A DNA stretch of 64,000 bases, taken from contig CASFTG010000001.1 of NCBI GenBank assembly GCA_949297805.1, positions 744,001-808,000 on the forward strand, in the 5' to 3' direction. The translations under genes and the position numbers were made by a program. The notes beneath the pieces were generated by a model. That model was given only the letters and a program-made list of their open reading frames with translations, was not told the origin of the DNA and ran no database searches. Positions 33,654 to 41,589 of the stretch are shown in pieces. This DNA is from an uncultured bacterium (GTDB taxonomy: Bacteria; Bacillota_I; Bacilli_A; RFN20; CAG-826). Numbering within the stretch: position 1 is the first letter of the stretch; each line of letters starts with the position of its first letter.

Positions 33654-33787
33654 TGAGAATAACGCAAGATTCCGATCGCCGTTTTTGAAAACGAAAGGCT
33701 TTTAACAATCCAGTCTCTCCCTAATTTCCTCTTGTATCTTTTGAATGTTCATCTCCCGATCCTCCATCTTATCTTTGGCCATATAGC

Positions 33788-33811
33788 AAAAAACGCCTAT
33801 CGCTAGGCGTT
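33788..33811 (-). terminator. tyrS terminator
   Basis: On the minus strand AACGCCTA / TAGGCGTT with loop GCGA is followed by a T run. It lies shortly after the tyrS stop codon. Confidence 0.88.
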
Positions 33812-33827
33812 AGTTGATTAAGGCTAA

Positions 33828-35078
33828 TCAGAAAGAGGCGAGATAGTAGTTCTTCTTGCCCCGCTTGACGATGACGTATTTGCCGTGCAATAACATAGAC
33901 TGATCGATCATCGCCTTCGGATCGGTAACCTTGGTTCCGTTGATGGCGACCGAGTTGCCAGTCACGAAGGTCCGGGCTTCCCGCTTGGAGGTCGCGGCTC
34001 CAAGTTCAATCAGCAAGTCCTCTAAGGCGATCGGCCCTTGGACTTCTTTCTTGAATTCGCCAAAGAGTTCTTCGATCTCCTTTTCGCTTAAGGAGGCGAC
34101 TTCGCCGGAGAACAGGGCTTGGCTCATCTTGATGGCTTCGTTGGCGGCTTCTTCACCATGGATGTCTTTAGTGACCTCGAAGGCGACCCGTTTCTGCCCG
34201 ATTCGGGCCCCCGGGGCAGCGAAGTGCTCTTTGGCCACTTCCTCGATCTCTGCTTGCGAAAGGAAGGAGAACACCTTGAGGAAGCGGATGGCGTCCTCAT
34301 CGGTGACGTTCATGAAATATTGGTATAAGGCGTAAGGCGAGGTGAGGTTCGGGTCGAGGAAGAGGGCGCCCTTCTCTGACTTGCCGAACTTCTTGCCATC
34401 GCTTCGAAGGATAAGATGGGCGGTCATGGCCCCGACCGGGGCTTCGTCGCCTTCAATCTTCCGGATCAATTCGAGGCCGGAAGTGAGGTTGCCCCATTGA
34501 TCGTTGCCGCCTAACTGAATCTTTACCCCGAGGGTCCGATAGAGATGGAGGAAGTCGATCGACTGGAGAATCTGATAAGCGAATTCGGTGAAGGAGATGC
34601 CCGCTTCTAGGCGGCTTTTGACGATCTCTTTCGACAGCATGTAATTGATTGAGAAGTATTTGCCATAGTCCCGGAGGAACTCGATCGTGGTCATATTCCC
34701 CAGCCATTCATAGTTGGAGATGACTTGGCCTTTCTCCGGGTCGCTTAAATCGATATAGCGTTCCAACTGGGCTTTGATCGAGGCGGTGTTCTTTTCCAAA
34801 GCCTCAACGGTCTGGAGGTTCCGTTCCTTGCTCTTCCCCGAGGGATCGCCGATCATCCCGGTCGCTCCGCCGACTAAGGCGATGACCTTATGGCCAGATC
34901 GCTGGAACCGCTTCAAAAGGGAGATCATGACGTAATTGCCAAGGTGCATCGAAGAGGCGCTGGGATCGAAGCCACAATAAACGGGGGCTTTCTCATCCAA
35001 CAGCTTCGCGATTTTCTCTTCGTCGGAGAATTGCTCAATCAGGCCGCGATACCTGAGTTCATCCAATAAGGTGCTCAT
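33828..35078 (-). CDS. tyrS: Tyrosyl-tRNA synthetase
   Basis: The start at 35078 (MSTLLDELRYRGLIEQFSDE) gives the normal TyrRS N-terminus and a 416-residue protein; a longer frame to 35186 would cross the promoter. Class I landmarks are PVYCGFDPSASSMHLGNYV (HIGH-equivalent), GGATGMIGDPSGKS, VKIQLGGNDQWGNLTSGLEL and the KMSKS-equivalent KKFGKSEKGALFL near 230. A C-terminal S4-like domain ends the protein (SKREARTFVTGNSVAINGTK). It attaches tyrosine to tRNA. No T-box leader is present: TAGAAT ends ten bases before the ATG, so the transcript is nearly leaderless and lacks a ribosome site. That is notable, since Bacillus tyrS is usually T-box controlled. Confidence 0.95.
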   Translation of the reverse strand: MSTLLDELRYRGLIEQFSDEEKIAKLLDEKAPVYCGFDPSASSMHLGNYVMISLLKRFQRSGHKVIALVGGATGMIGDPSGKSKERNLQTVEALEKNTASIKAQLERYIDLSDPEKGQVISNYEWLGNMTTIEFLRDYGKYFSINYMLSKEIVKSRLEAGISFTEFAYQILQSIDFLHLYRTLGVKIQLGGNDQWGNLTSGLELIRKIEGDEAPVGAMTAHLILRSDGKKFGKSEKGALFLDPNLTSPYALYQYFMNVTDEDAIRFLKVFSFLSQAEIEEVAKEHFAAPGARIGQKRVAFEVTKDIHGEEAANEAIKMSQALFSGEVASLSEKEIEELFGEFKKEVQGPIALEDLLIELGAATSKREARTFVTGNSVAINGTKVTDPKAMIDQSMLLHGKYVIVKRGKKNYYLASF

Positions 35079-35088
35079 AACGGCCATA

Positions 35089-35116
35089 ATTCTACCTAAA
35101 AGGTAGCCGTTTACAA
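35089..35116 (-). promoter_or_regulatory. tyrS promoter, near-leaderless
   Basis: On the minus strand TTGTAA (35111-35116) and TAGAAT (35089-35094) are spaced by 16 bases. Transcription should begin three or four bases before the ATG at 35078. Confidence 0.6.
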
Positions 35117-35241
35117 GGAGAACCCATCGTTTTCCATCAAAGCCCGACCGACGGCTAATACCCGATAAGGGAGGAAAAGGAAACATCTTTTGCTTTGTTC
35201 ATAATTAAGTAGGAACATTTTGACCTCGGAGGCTCTTATCC

Positions 35242-35536
35242 ATGATCATCGTTCCCATAAGCGAACTCGCCAACCCTGCAGCGTTAGAACGCCGTTGCCT
35301 AGAGGCGAGTGGACCGGTCTTTGTCAAGAAAGGTGATAATCCCCGTCTCGTGGTAATGGATATGGATTATTTCGAAAAATTCATCCGTGAACGGGACCTC
35401 ATTTCCACTATCAATGAAGGTTCAAAGACGCACAATGGGCCGGTTCGTCAATGGAGAAGAGGCCAAACGAAGGATCGAAAAGCGGTTGGAGATAAAAGAA
35501 AAAGATTCGATAGAATCGGACCCAACCCTTCGCTAA
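35242..35536 (+). pseudogene. Phd/YefM-like antitoxin, probably frameshifted
   Basis: The first 56 residues read MIIVPISELANPAALERRCL, then GPVFVKKGDNPRLVVMDMDYF and EKFIRERDLIS, matching Phd/YefM antitoxins that bind DNA and neutralise RelE- or Doc-type toxins. After about 35412 the frame becomes unlikely (HNGPVRQWRRGQTKDRK). Shifting by one base gives QRRTMGRFVNGEEAKRRIEK and RLEIKEKDSIESDPTLR before TAA at 35534, which looks like a real helical C-terminus. No toxin gene lies on either side. The frameshift could be real decay, a sequencing error or, less likely, recoding. The -35 box of the next operon overlaps its last bases. Confidence 0.6.
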
Positions 35537-35537
35537 T

Positions 35538-35566
35538 TTGACACCTCCCCCGTCTCCGCGTATAAT
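35538..35566 (+). promoter_or_regulatory. Perfect-consensus promoter of the CNNM operon
   Basis: TTGACA (35538-35543), exactly 17 bases, TATAAT (35561-35566). Transcription should begin near 35573, five bases before the ATG at 35578. There is no Shine-Dalgarno sequence. Confidence 0.85.
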
Positions 35567-35577
35567 TCGCCCGTCAT

Positions 35578-36681
35578 ATGAACGTTCCTCTTGTTGATTC
35601 GCTCGACCCGGACTGTAGTAGTTACATAACCGTCTACGGCATGCCCTTATGGGGCGCAATAGTTTTGATCGCGGTCCTATTGCTGGTGTCGGGCCTATTT
35701 TCCGCTTCGGAAAACTCCTTCTCCAACTGCGATAAATACCATTTCAAGGTCGAGGCCGACAAAGGCTCGTTGACCAGCAAAATCATCGTCAGGCTCACCG
35801 AGCGCTTCGAAGACACCTTGGTCACCGTCTTAGTCGGGAATAACATCGTCCAGACCTTGATGTCCTCGATCGCCGCGGTCATTTTCCACGAAGTCTGCTT
35901 ACAAGCCGGGATGCCTGAGCTCGAAGCCATCTTCTCGACCGTCGTCATGGGCTTTTTGGTCTATATCGTCAGCGACACTTGCCCCAAGATCCTATCCAAA
36001 GCTATACCGAATAAAATGGCCATCATCTTAGCTTGGCCCGATTTCTTAGTCGGTATCGTCTTATATCCGGTCATCGTCTTGTTCCGCTTATTGCTGAAGG
36101 GAGTCCATAAGATCTTTAAGATCAGCGACGAGAACATGCTGACGAAAGAAGACTTCATCGAACGGGCCAAGGAAGCCAAAAGCGAGGACGAGATCACTGA
36201 AAAGGAAGAGGATCTCTTTGAAGCCAATGAGCAAGCCCTCTTATCAAAAGCCTTCGTTTTCGACTCAATCCCCGTCAAACAGGTTTTGACGAAGAAAGAG
36301 AACATCGCCTATATCAAGGAAAAGGACTTGACCATCGCCAACGTCAATTCGTTATTGTTGAGCTCGCCCTATTCCCGCTTCCCGGTCATCGATGACGAGG
36401 AAAAGGAATGCATCGGGATCTTATCCGCGAACGTCTATTTCCAAGAATATAACCTTGATGAGCACCTTTCGATCCGCTCGACCTTACTCCCCCCGGTCTA
36501 TGTCGAAGAAGACGAGACTCTAGATGACGCCTTCGATATCCTTAACGAAGAGCAGACCCACATGGCTCTAGTCAAAGGGAAGGATGGAGCAATCGTCGGC
36601 TTGGTCACGATGGATGACTTATTAAGCGAACTGGTCGGGAAGCTCGACGAGATCCCAGCCAAGAAAAAGGAGGCCAAATAA
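35578..36681 (+). CDS. CNNM/CorC-family transporter, short form (DUF21-CBS)
   Basis: This 367-residue protein begins with an extracellular or short cytosolic stretch, then DUF21 transmembrane helices (WGAIVLIAVLLLVSGLFSAS, where SASENSFSNCDKYHF is the family pattern; DTLVTVLVGNNIVQTLMSSI; DTCPKILSKAIPNKMAIILA). A CBS pair follows (PVKQVLTKKENIAYIKEKD; SSPYSRFPVIDDEEKECIGI; TLDDAFDILNEEQTHMALVK; IVGLVTMDDLLSELVG). It ends without the CorC_HlyC domain found in its neighbour. The family exports magnesium or cobalt. It is the first gene of a two-gene operon, separated by one base from a longer paralogue; the two may form a heteromer. Substrate is inferred. Confidence 0.88.
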   Translation: MNVPLVDSLDPDCSSYITVYGMPLWGAIVLIAVLLLVSGLFSASENSFSNCDKYHFKVEADKGSLTSKIIVRLTERFEDTLVTVLVGNNIVQTLMSSIAAVIFHEVCLQAGMPELEAIFSTVVMGFLVYIVSDTCPKILSKAIPNKMAIILAWPDFLVGIVLYPVIVLFRLLLKGVHKIFKISDENMLTKEDFIERAKEAKSEDEITEKEEDLFEANEQALLSKAFVFDSIPVKQVLTKKENIAYIKEKDLTIANVNSLLLSSPYSRFPVIDDEEKECIGILSANVYFQEYNLDEHLSIRSTLLPPVYVEEDETLDDAFDILNEEQTHMALVKGKDGAIVGLVTMDDLLSELVGKLDEIPAKKKEAK

Positions 36682-36682
36682 G

Positions 36683-37978
36683 ATGATCGCCGTCTATTTC
36701 ATCATATTGTTGGTCCTGCTTTTCCTCTCGATATTCTTCTCCTCGGCCGACATGGCTTTCGGCTCAGTCTCAATCGCCCGACTTGAAAGTGAGAAACGGA
36801 GCAAGAAAAACGATTTAGCCATCAAATTGTCGCGAGGCTATGACAAGACCATCTCGACGATTCTTTTGTTCAATGACACCGTGAATGCCGCTCTCGACAC
36901 CATCTCGACCTTATTGGGTATGTTGGTCGCGGCCGAATGGTTCCACGTCGTTGATCCCGATGCCCAGGAAACCTATGGCTTAGCCTGCTCGATGATCTTT
37001 CTGGTCTTGAAGATTATCTTTGGCGAGATCATCGCCAAATCCTTAGGCAAGGTTTATAACCGTGGCTTAGTCCGGGCCTATGCCTATATCATCCAGGCCT
37101 GCTACTACCTCACTTACCCCATCACCTTCTTAGTCGGGGGGTTCGGCTCATTGGTCACCCACCCGGTCACTCAAACCGTCCAGGATGATTCCCCTAGCGA
37201 CGACGAACTCCACGAAATGACGGATGAGTTAGAGGAAAAAGGCGAGATCGACGAACAGGCCGCCGAGTTGTTGCGGGGGACCATCGATTACGCCACCACC
37301 GAAGCCTATGAGATCATGACCCCAAGAGCCAAGGTGTACGCCATCGCCTTAGAAGATACCCTAAAGGACATATTCAAAGACAACGAGACCTTTCACCATT
37401 CTAGAATCCCGGTGTATGAAGATGATTTCGACACCATCTCTGGTTTCGTGAAAAGCAAAGACTTAATCCGTCTCCATCTTGAAGGGAAGCAGCTGATTGA
37501 GGAAAGCATCATCAACCCCGTCCTCTTCATCCCCCGGACGGTCGAGATCAACGATCTCTTTCAGCGGATGAAGAAAGAAAAAGCCCAGATGGCCATCGTC
37601 ATGGATGAATACGGGGCGGTCGAAGGGATCATCACCATGGAAGACATCGTCGAGGAAATCGTCGGTGAAATCTGGGATGAGACCGATAAGGCCGATGAGC
37701 CGATCGAGGAAGCGGGCGAGAATGAATACATCGTCGATGGCTCGGTCACCTTACGGGAATTCTGTTCCTACTTCGACCTCGACTTCGATTCGATCGAGAC
37801 CGAGTACGACACCATCGGGGGGTTCATCGTCGACCTATTAGGCGATCGCTTCGCCAAGCAAGGGGACGAAGTCGAATACGAAGGGCTCAAGCTCAAAGTC
37901 CTCCATGTCGAAGGGACCGCGGTCGATAAAGTGCTGGTCACCGCCCCGCCGAAAGAAGACGAAAAGAAAGAAGAATAA
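36683..37978 (+). CDS. CNNM/CorC-family transporter, full form (DUF21-CBS-CorC_HlyC)
   Basis: The 431-residue protein has DUF21 helices (FLSIFFSSADMAFGSVSIAR, then NDTVNAALDTISTLLGMLVA). Near 205-330 is a CBS pair (EIMTPRAKVYAIALEDTLKD, HHSRIPVYEDDFDTISGFVK, KEKAQMAIVMDEYGAVEGII, TMEDIVEEIVGEIWDE). The end is a CorC_HlyC domain (EYIVDGSVTLREFCSYFDLD; YDTIGGFIVDLLGDRF). An acidic stretch EDEKKEE closes it. It has an AAGGAGG site within the end of the previous gene. The DUF21 proteins couple ion gradients to Mg2+ or Co2+ efflux. It is the paralogue of the preceding short form. Confidence 0.92.
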   Translation: MIAVYFIILLVLLFLSIFFSSADMAFGSVSIARLESEKRSKKNDLAIKLSRGYDKTISTILLFNDTVNAALDTISTLLGMLVAAEWFHVVDPDAQETYGLACSMIFLVLKIIFGEIIAKSLGKVYNRGLVRAYAYIIQACYYLTYPITFLVGGFGSLVTHPVTQTVQDDSPSDDELHEMTDELEEKGEIDEQAAELLRGTIDYATTEAYEIMTPRAKVYAIALEDTLKDIFKDNETFHHSRIPVYEDDFDTISGFVKSKDLIRLHLEGKQLIEESIINPVLFIPRTVEINDLFQRMKKEKAQMAIVMDEYGAVEGIITMEDIVEEIVGEIWDETDKADEPIEEAGENEYIVDGSVTLREFCSYFDLDFDSIETEYDTIGGFIVDLLGDRFAKQGDEVEYEGLKLKVLHVEGTAVDKVLVTAPPKEDEKKEE

Positions 37979-37999
37979 CGGCCTACGGGCCGTTTTTTT
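37978..37999 (+). terminator. Terminator of CNNM operon
   Basis: ACGGCC / GGCCGT with loop TACG followed by seven T residues, beginning at the last base of the stop codon. Confidence 0.88.
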
Positions 38000-38184
38000 C
38001 TTCGCCAACCTCAAAGAAGTAAACCCCTCTTTGAAAAGAAGTTGAAAAGAAGTAATAGAGAAGTTGGACTTTACTCAATGTCTGCAAAAAGCAAGATGGC
38101 GACGATACTTTTTGATATGGAACCATAAGGTCGATTTTATAAAACCAAATCATTTGTAGTCGGGGTTTTCGGAATCCGGCTAAG

Positions 38185-38210
38185 AAAAAAGGAGCCGATC
38201 GCTCGGCTCC
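38185..38210 (-). terminator. Terminator of leftward lipoprotein operon
   Basis: On the minus strand GGAGCCGA / TCGGCTCC with loop GCGA is followed by six T residues. The 185 bases between this and the CNNM terminator hold no recognisable gene; they contain short repeated pieces (GAAAAGAAGT twice). Confidence 0.9.
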
Positions 38211-38227
38211 CGAAGATGTTTTCCCTA

Positions 38228-39910
38228 CTAGGCGTTCGCCGCAAGGTATTGGTCGAGGATGGCGACGTTCCCATGTCCGAAGCCAGTGTATTCGGTGTAG
38301 ATGGGGGGCAACACCATCCCGAAATAATCGGCGAACTCAAACATACCGCCGATGGCGATGATGCTTTGGGAGGGGTCGAATTCGTTTAACTCCATCCCGA
38401 GGCTCAGCGCATAGGCCGTGCCTCCCGCCCCTTGGGCGTCCTCATCGAGGGCGGAAGCGATCTCGAGGCTGACGTCCGCGTCGCTGATATATTCGATGGC
38501 ATTATCCGACATCATCCCCGACCCGCCGGATAAGGGGGTGAAGGTATAAAGCCGCCCCGCTTCCTTGATGATATCGAGGATGAGCCACGGATTGGGATAG
38601 TAGTCTTGGTAACGGGTATATAGTTGCCCCGCCCCATCGACGTATTCCCATTTGTCGCCGAGGGCGATGGACTCATTCTCATCGACGAAGAAGGTATAGA
38701 CCCCGTCGGAGAGGTTGATATAGCCGCCACGGCTGAGCTTTTCCCCGTATTCCTCCATTTCCTTGTTGTAGTAATCGAGGAATTCGTCAGTGTAATCGAA
38801 ATAGACGTAATCGGAGGTGAATTTTGCTGACCCTTGCTCGATTTGTTCCAAAAGGTCGCCGGTATTGTCCTCATAAATGCCGATGGCCCCGAGGTCATTG
38901 ACGTAATTGCCTTTGGAGACGAGTTCATAGGCTTTCTCGACGTCCTCATACACCTCCGGAGTCTTAATGTCCGGCTTGGCAAAGAATTCGTCGAGCCAGG
39001 GAAGGGAGACCGAATTGATATCGGAGACGGTGACGTCAATCGGGTTGACCTTTCCGGAAAGCGACTCAATCTCCATGTGGAAGATTAGGGTATTGGGATC
39101 AGGAACCTCGGCGTCGAATACCGTTAAGGAATCCAAAGAGAAATTGGCCGTGATCGAAGGGAGATTGGTATGCTGGAAAAGCAAATTCATCAGCAAAACC
39201 GAATCATCGCTCCCCAAAAGGTCATAAAGTCCCTCTTCATTCGGCTGAAGAGAGAAATAGTTCCCGGTCAAGCCCTTGAGGGTCAAAGTCAAATCGTTAT
39301 AGGAAGAGTAATTGTACCGGAAGTAGGTGGCGTCACTCACTCTCCCGTCAACTAGCTGGAACTCAAAGGCATCATAACCATAGGTTCCATAGCCGACCGA
39401 ATCGAAGGCCGGGCACCCATTGGCATCGTAATAATAGACATAAGGGGTAACGTATTCCTTCATCTCCAGTTCATAATTGGTACCCATGAACGACAAGGAG
39501 CCGGTGTAATCGACCTTAAAGGAAGAGGCCGAGAGGATCTTTTGAGTGACCGAGAAAAGGCTCTTCGATTCGCCGACCGTGATCTCGATCGAAGCCGAAG
39601 GATAGCCATCAGCGGTGACGTTGATGGTGACCGTCCCGTAGGCGACGCCTTTGACGACGCCGGAGGAGGAAACGGTGGCGATGCTCTTATCAGAGGAGCT
39701 AAAGCTGGCGTTCACCGCCTCACCCTTCTCATTGGCGACCGAAAGCTGGGCGTATTCGTTGACCCCGATGTAAGTGACGTCGCTAGTGACGGTCAAGGCC
39801 TTAGTCGGGGCCACCGGGGTCGATTCCGGAGTCGAAGAGGAAGAAGCCGAGGGAGCGCAGGCGAAGAGAGGGAGGCCGGCTAAAAGCAGGCAAGCAAGAC
39901 GCTTTTTCAT
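38228..39910 (-). CDS. Lipoprotein with Big2 domain (leftward operon, gene 3)
   Basis: The start at 39910 overlaps the previous stop by four bases; an earlier in-frame start would run 84 bases into that gene. The 560-residue protein starts MKKRLACLLLAGLPLFACAP (lipobox LFAC) with a Ser/Pro tether to about residue 36. Residues 38-115 form a Big2 Ig-like module (YIGVNEYAQLSVANEKGEAV, SSSDKSIATVSSSGVVKGVA, YGTVTINVTADG). The remaining 440 residues are Tyr/Asp-rich with beta and helical stretches and no known domain. It is exposed on the outer face of the membrane. The last gene of its operon, closed by a terminator. Confidence 0.8.
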   Translation of the reverse strand: MKKRLACLLLAGLPLFACAPSASSSSTPESTPVAPTKALTVTSDVTYIGVNEYAQLSVANEKGEAVNASFSSSDKSIATVSSSGVVKGVAYGTVTINVTADGYPSASIEITVGESKSLFSVTQKILSASSFKVDYTGSLSFMGTNYELEMKEYVTPYVYYYDANGCPAFDSVGYGTYGYDAFEFQLVDGRVSDATYFRYNYSSYNDLTLTLKGLTGNYFSLQPNEEGLYDLLGSDDSVLLMNLLFQHTNLPSITANFSLDSLTVFDAEVPDPNTLIFHMEIESLSGKVNPIDVTVSDINSVSLPWLDEFFAKPDIKTPEVYEDVEKAYELVSKGNYVNDLGAIGIYEDNTGDLLEQIEQGSAKFTSDYVYFDYTDEFLDYYNKEMEEYGEKLSRGGYINLSDGVYTFFVDENESIALGDKWEYVDGAGQLYTRYQDYYPNPWLILDIIKEAGRLYTFTPLSGGSGMMSDNAIEYISDADVSLEIASALDEDAQGAGGTAYALSLGMELNEFDPSQSIIAIGGMFEFADYFGMVLPPIYTEYTGFGHGNVAILDQYLAANA

Positions 39911-41586
39911 TCGGCCTCGCTCGCGGCCACCGCGGCTTGATATTCGCTTAAGCTCGACCCATAATGGATATTGGCCGCCTCTTCGACAATCCATTTATCC
40001 GAGAACCCGGCCGGAATCGCGGTCAAGGGGGTGTAGTAATTGACGACCCCGTCGCCGATCTGATTGTACTGGAAGGCGCAGTCGGCGATGCTCTCCAAAG
40101 TCGAGGGGAGATAGACGTTCTTCAACTCGGCGATGTCACCAAAGGCCCATTCGCCGATGCTCTTCAACCCCTCGTTGAGCTCAACGTTAACCAAGGTGGT
40201 GTTTTGGAACGCTTGATCGCCGATCGAAGTCAAAGTCGAGGGGAATTTTACCTCGCTCACCGAGGTATTGTAGAAGACGACGTTGCCGATGGTCGTGACT
40301 TTGGTCTTGGACAGATCGACCGTCCCAAGGCCGGTCTGGGTGAAGGCCCGATCGCCGATCGAAGAGAGCCCCGCCGGGAAATCGACCCGACCTAAGGCGT
40401 TGCAATAGGCGAAAGCGCCTTCGGGAATGGCGGTAACTTTCTCAGGAATGGTGATCGAGGTGAGCGACCGGCAACCTTCAAAGGCCCCGGTCCCGATCTC
40501 TTCCAGCCCCGCCGGGAGGTTCAAGATTGAGAGGGCGCCGCAGGAAGCGAAGGCGTCAGCCCCGATGCTTTTGACCGTCGAAGGGATCGAAACGGTGGCG
40601 AGCTTGGAGCAACCTTCAAAGAAGGAAGCGGGGATGGCGGAAGGCTGATTGAGGAAGGAGACGGAGGTCAGATAGTAATCGCCATCGAAGACCCCTTCCC
40701 CGAGCGTTTCGACGCTTAAAGGGATGATGAAGGTGCTGATGCCATGATTCTCGGCAAAGGCCCGATCGCCGATAACTTTAAGTTTGGAAGAGGTCGGGTT
40801 GACGGTGATTTGGGTGCAGTTGAATAAAGCGGCGCAGGCCCGTTCCTCAATTGTTTCGACGCTGTCGGGGATGGTGAGGGAAGAAAGGTTCGAGGCCCCG
40901 TAGAAAGCATGGGAAGCCAATACTTTAACGTCTTTGGGGATATCGTAAGTGGTATTGGCTTTGCCTTCGGGATAGACGTAAAGGGTGGTCCCGTCTTTGC
41001 TGAAGAGGACCCCATTCACGTCCTTGAAGTATTCGTTGCCTTCGGCGACGTTGATTTCCTTGAAGCCATCGGCTAAGCCAAAAGCCTTTTGCCCAACGCT
41101 CTTCAAAGTGGAAGGCAAAGAGACGGTCTTGAGGGTGCTGATGTAATAGAAGGATTCGTTTCCGATTTCCTCCACCCCCTCGGGGACGACGAGGTCGACT
41201 AAGCCGGTGACCCCTTCAAAAGCGTTGTCATCAATCTTCCTTAAGGAAATGGGCAGCTCGATGGCGGTGATATCGTCATATTGGAAGCACTCCGGGCCGA
41301 TTTCCCGAACCGGGAGCCCTTCGTAAAGCTCCGGCAGCACCACCTCTTCCTCAATTGAGAGGTAATCGGTGACAATGTAGCCATCGCCCGCTTCATTGAG
41401 TTCGAACATCAGCCCGTCGGTATAGTCAGTCTTGGTGTAGACCTCCGAAGAAGTCGGGGTATCGGTGAGGGAAGGGGTCTCGGACCCGTCCGGTGTCGAG
41501 AGGCTCGAGCTGCCCGGGATTTGGTCGCAGCCGGCCAACCCGAAGGCCAATAAGGCCGAAGCAGCAAGGAATAGTTTTTGTTTCAT
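39907..41586 (-). CDS. BspA-like leucine-rich-repeat lipoprotein (leftward operon, gene 2)
   Basis: The 559-residue protein starts MKQKLFLAASALLAFGLAGC (lipobox LAGC) with a Ser/Thr/Pro tether. From about residue 85 to 530 it holds tandem LRR_5 (BspA/TpLRR) repeats of 22-24 residues, each with the pattern I-x-x-x-A-F-x-x-(C/T)-x-x-L-x-x-(I/V)-x-x-P: IDDNAFEGVTGLVDLVVPEG, VGQKAFGLADGFKEINVAEG, IPASFFEGCSKLATVSIPST, IGADAFASCGALSILNLPAG, IGTGAFEGCRSLTSITIPEK, IPEGAFAYCNALGRVDFPAG. Such repeats form a curved surface used for adhesion or protein binding, often in gut and oral bacteria. It lies three bases after the first lipoprotein gene and overlaps the next by four. Confidence 0.92.
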   Translation of the reverse strand: MKQKLFLAASALLAFGLAGCDQIPGSSSLSTPDGSETPSLTDTPTSSEVYTKTDYTDGLMFELNEAGDGYIVTDYLSIEEEVVLPELYEGLPVREIGPECFQYDDITAIELPISLRKIDDNAFEGVTGLVDLVVPEGVEEIGNESFYYISTLKTVSLPSTLKSVGQKAFGLADGFKEINVAEGNEYFKDVNGVLFSKDGTTLYVYPEGKANTTYDIPKDVKVLASHAFYGASNLSSLTIPDSVETIEERACAALFNCTQITVNPTSSKLKVIGDRAFAENHGISTFIIPLSVETLGEGVFDGDYYLTSVSFLNQPSAIPASFFEGCSKLATVSIPSTVKSIGADAFASCGALSILNLPAGLEEIGTGAFEGCRSLTSITIPEKVTAIPEGAFAYCNALGRVDFPAGLSSIGDRAFTQTGLGTVDLSKTKVTTIGNVVFYNTSVSEVKFPSTLTSIGDQAFQNTTLVNVELNEGLKSIGEWAFGDIAELKNVYLPSTLESIADCAFQYNQIGDGVVNYYTPLTAIPAGFSDKWIVEEAANIHYGSSLSEYQAAVAASEAE

Positions 41587-41589
41587 GGC

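Noticed and set aside
33702-33782. 26-codon minus-strand frame (MAKDKMEDREMNIQKIQEEI...) upstream of the HipA-like gene
   Set aside because: Too short, overlaps the tyrS terminator, no ribosome site and no recognisable antitoxin features.
35078-35186. Longer N-terminus of tyrosyl-tRNA synthetase
   Set aside because: The added residues do not resemble the family and cross a plausible promoter.
35242-35541. Programmed frameshifting in the antitoxin-like gene
   Set aside because: No slippery heptamer, stem-loop or internal ribosome site is evident at the switch near 35412; decay or a sequencing error is simpler.
40187-40405. Open frames opposite the LRR, Big2 and repeat lipoprotein genes
   Set aside because: They are shadow frames caused by codon bias in the true genes, with no start signals or protein-like conservation.
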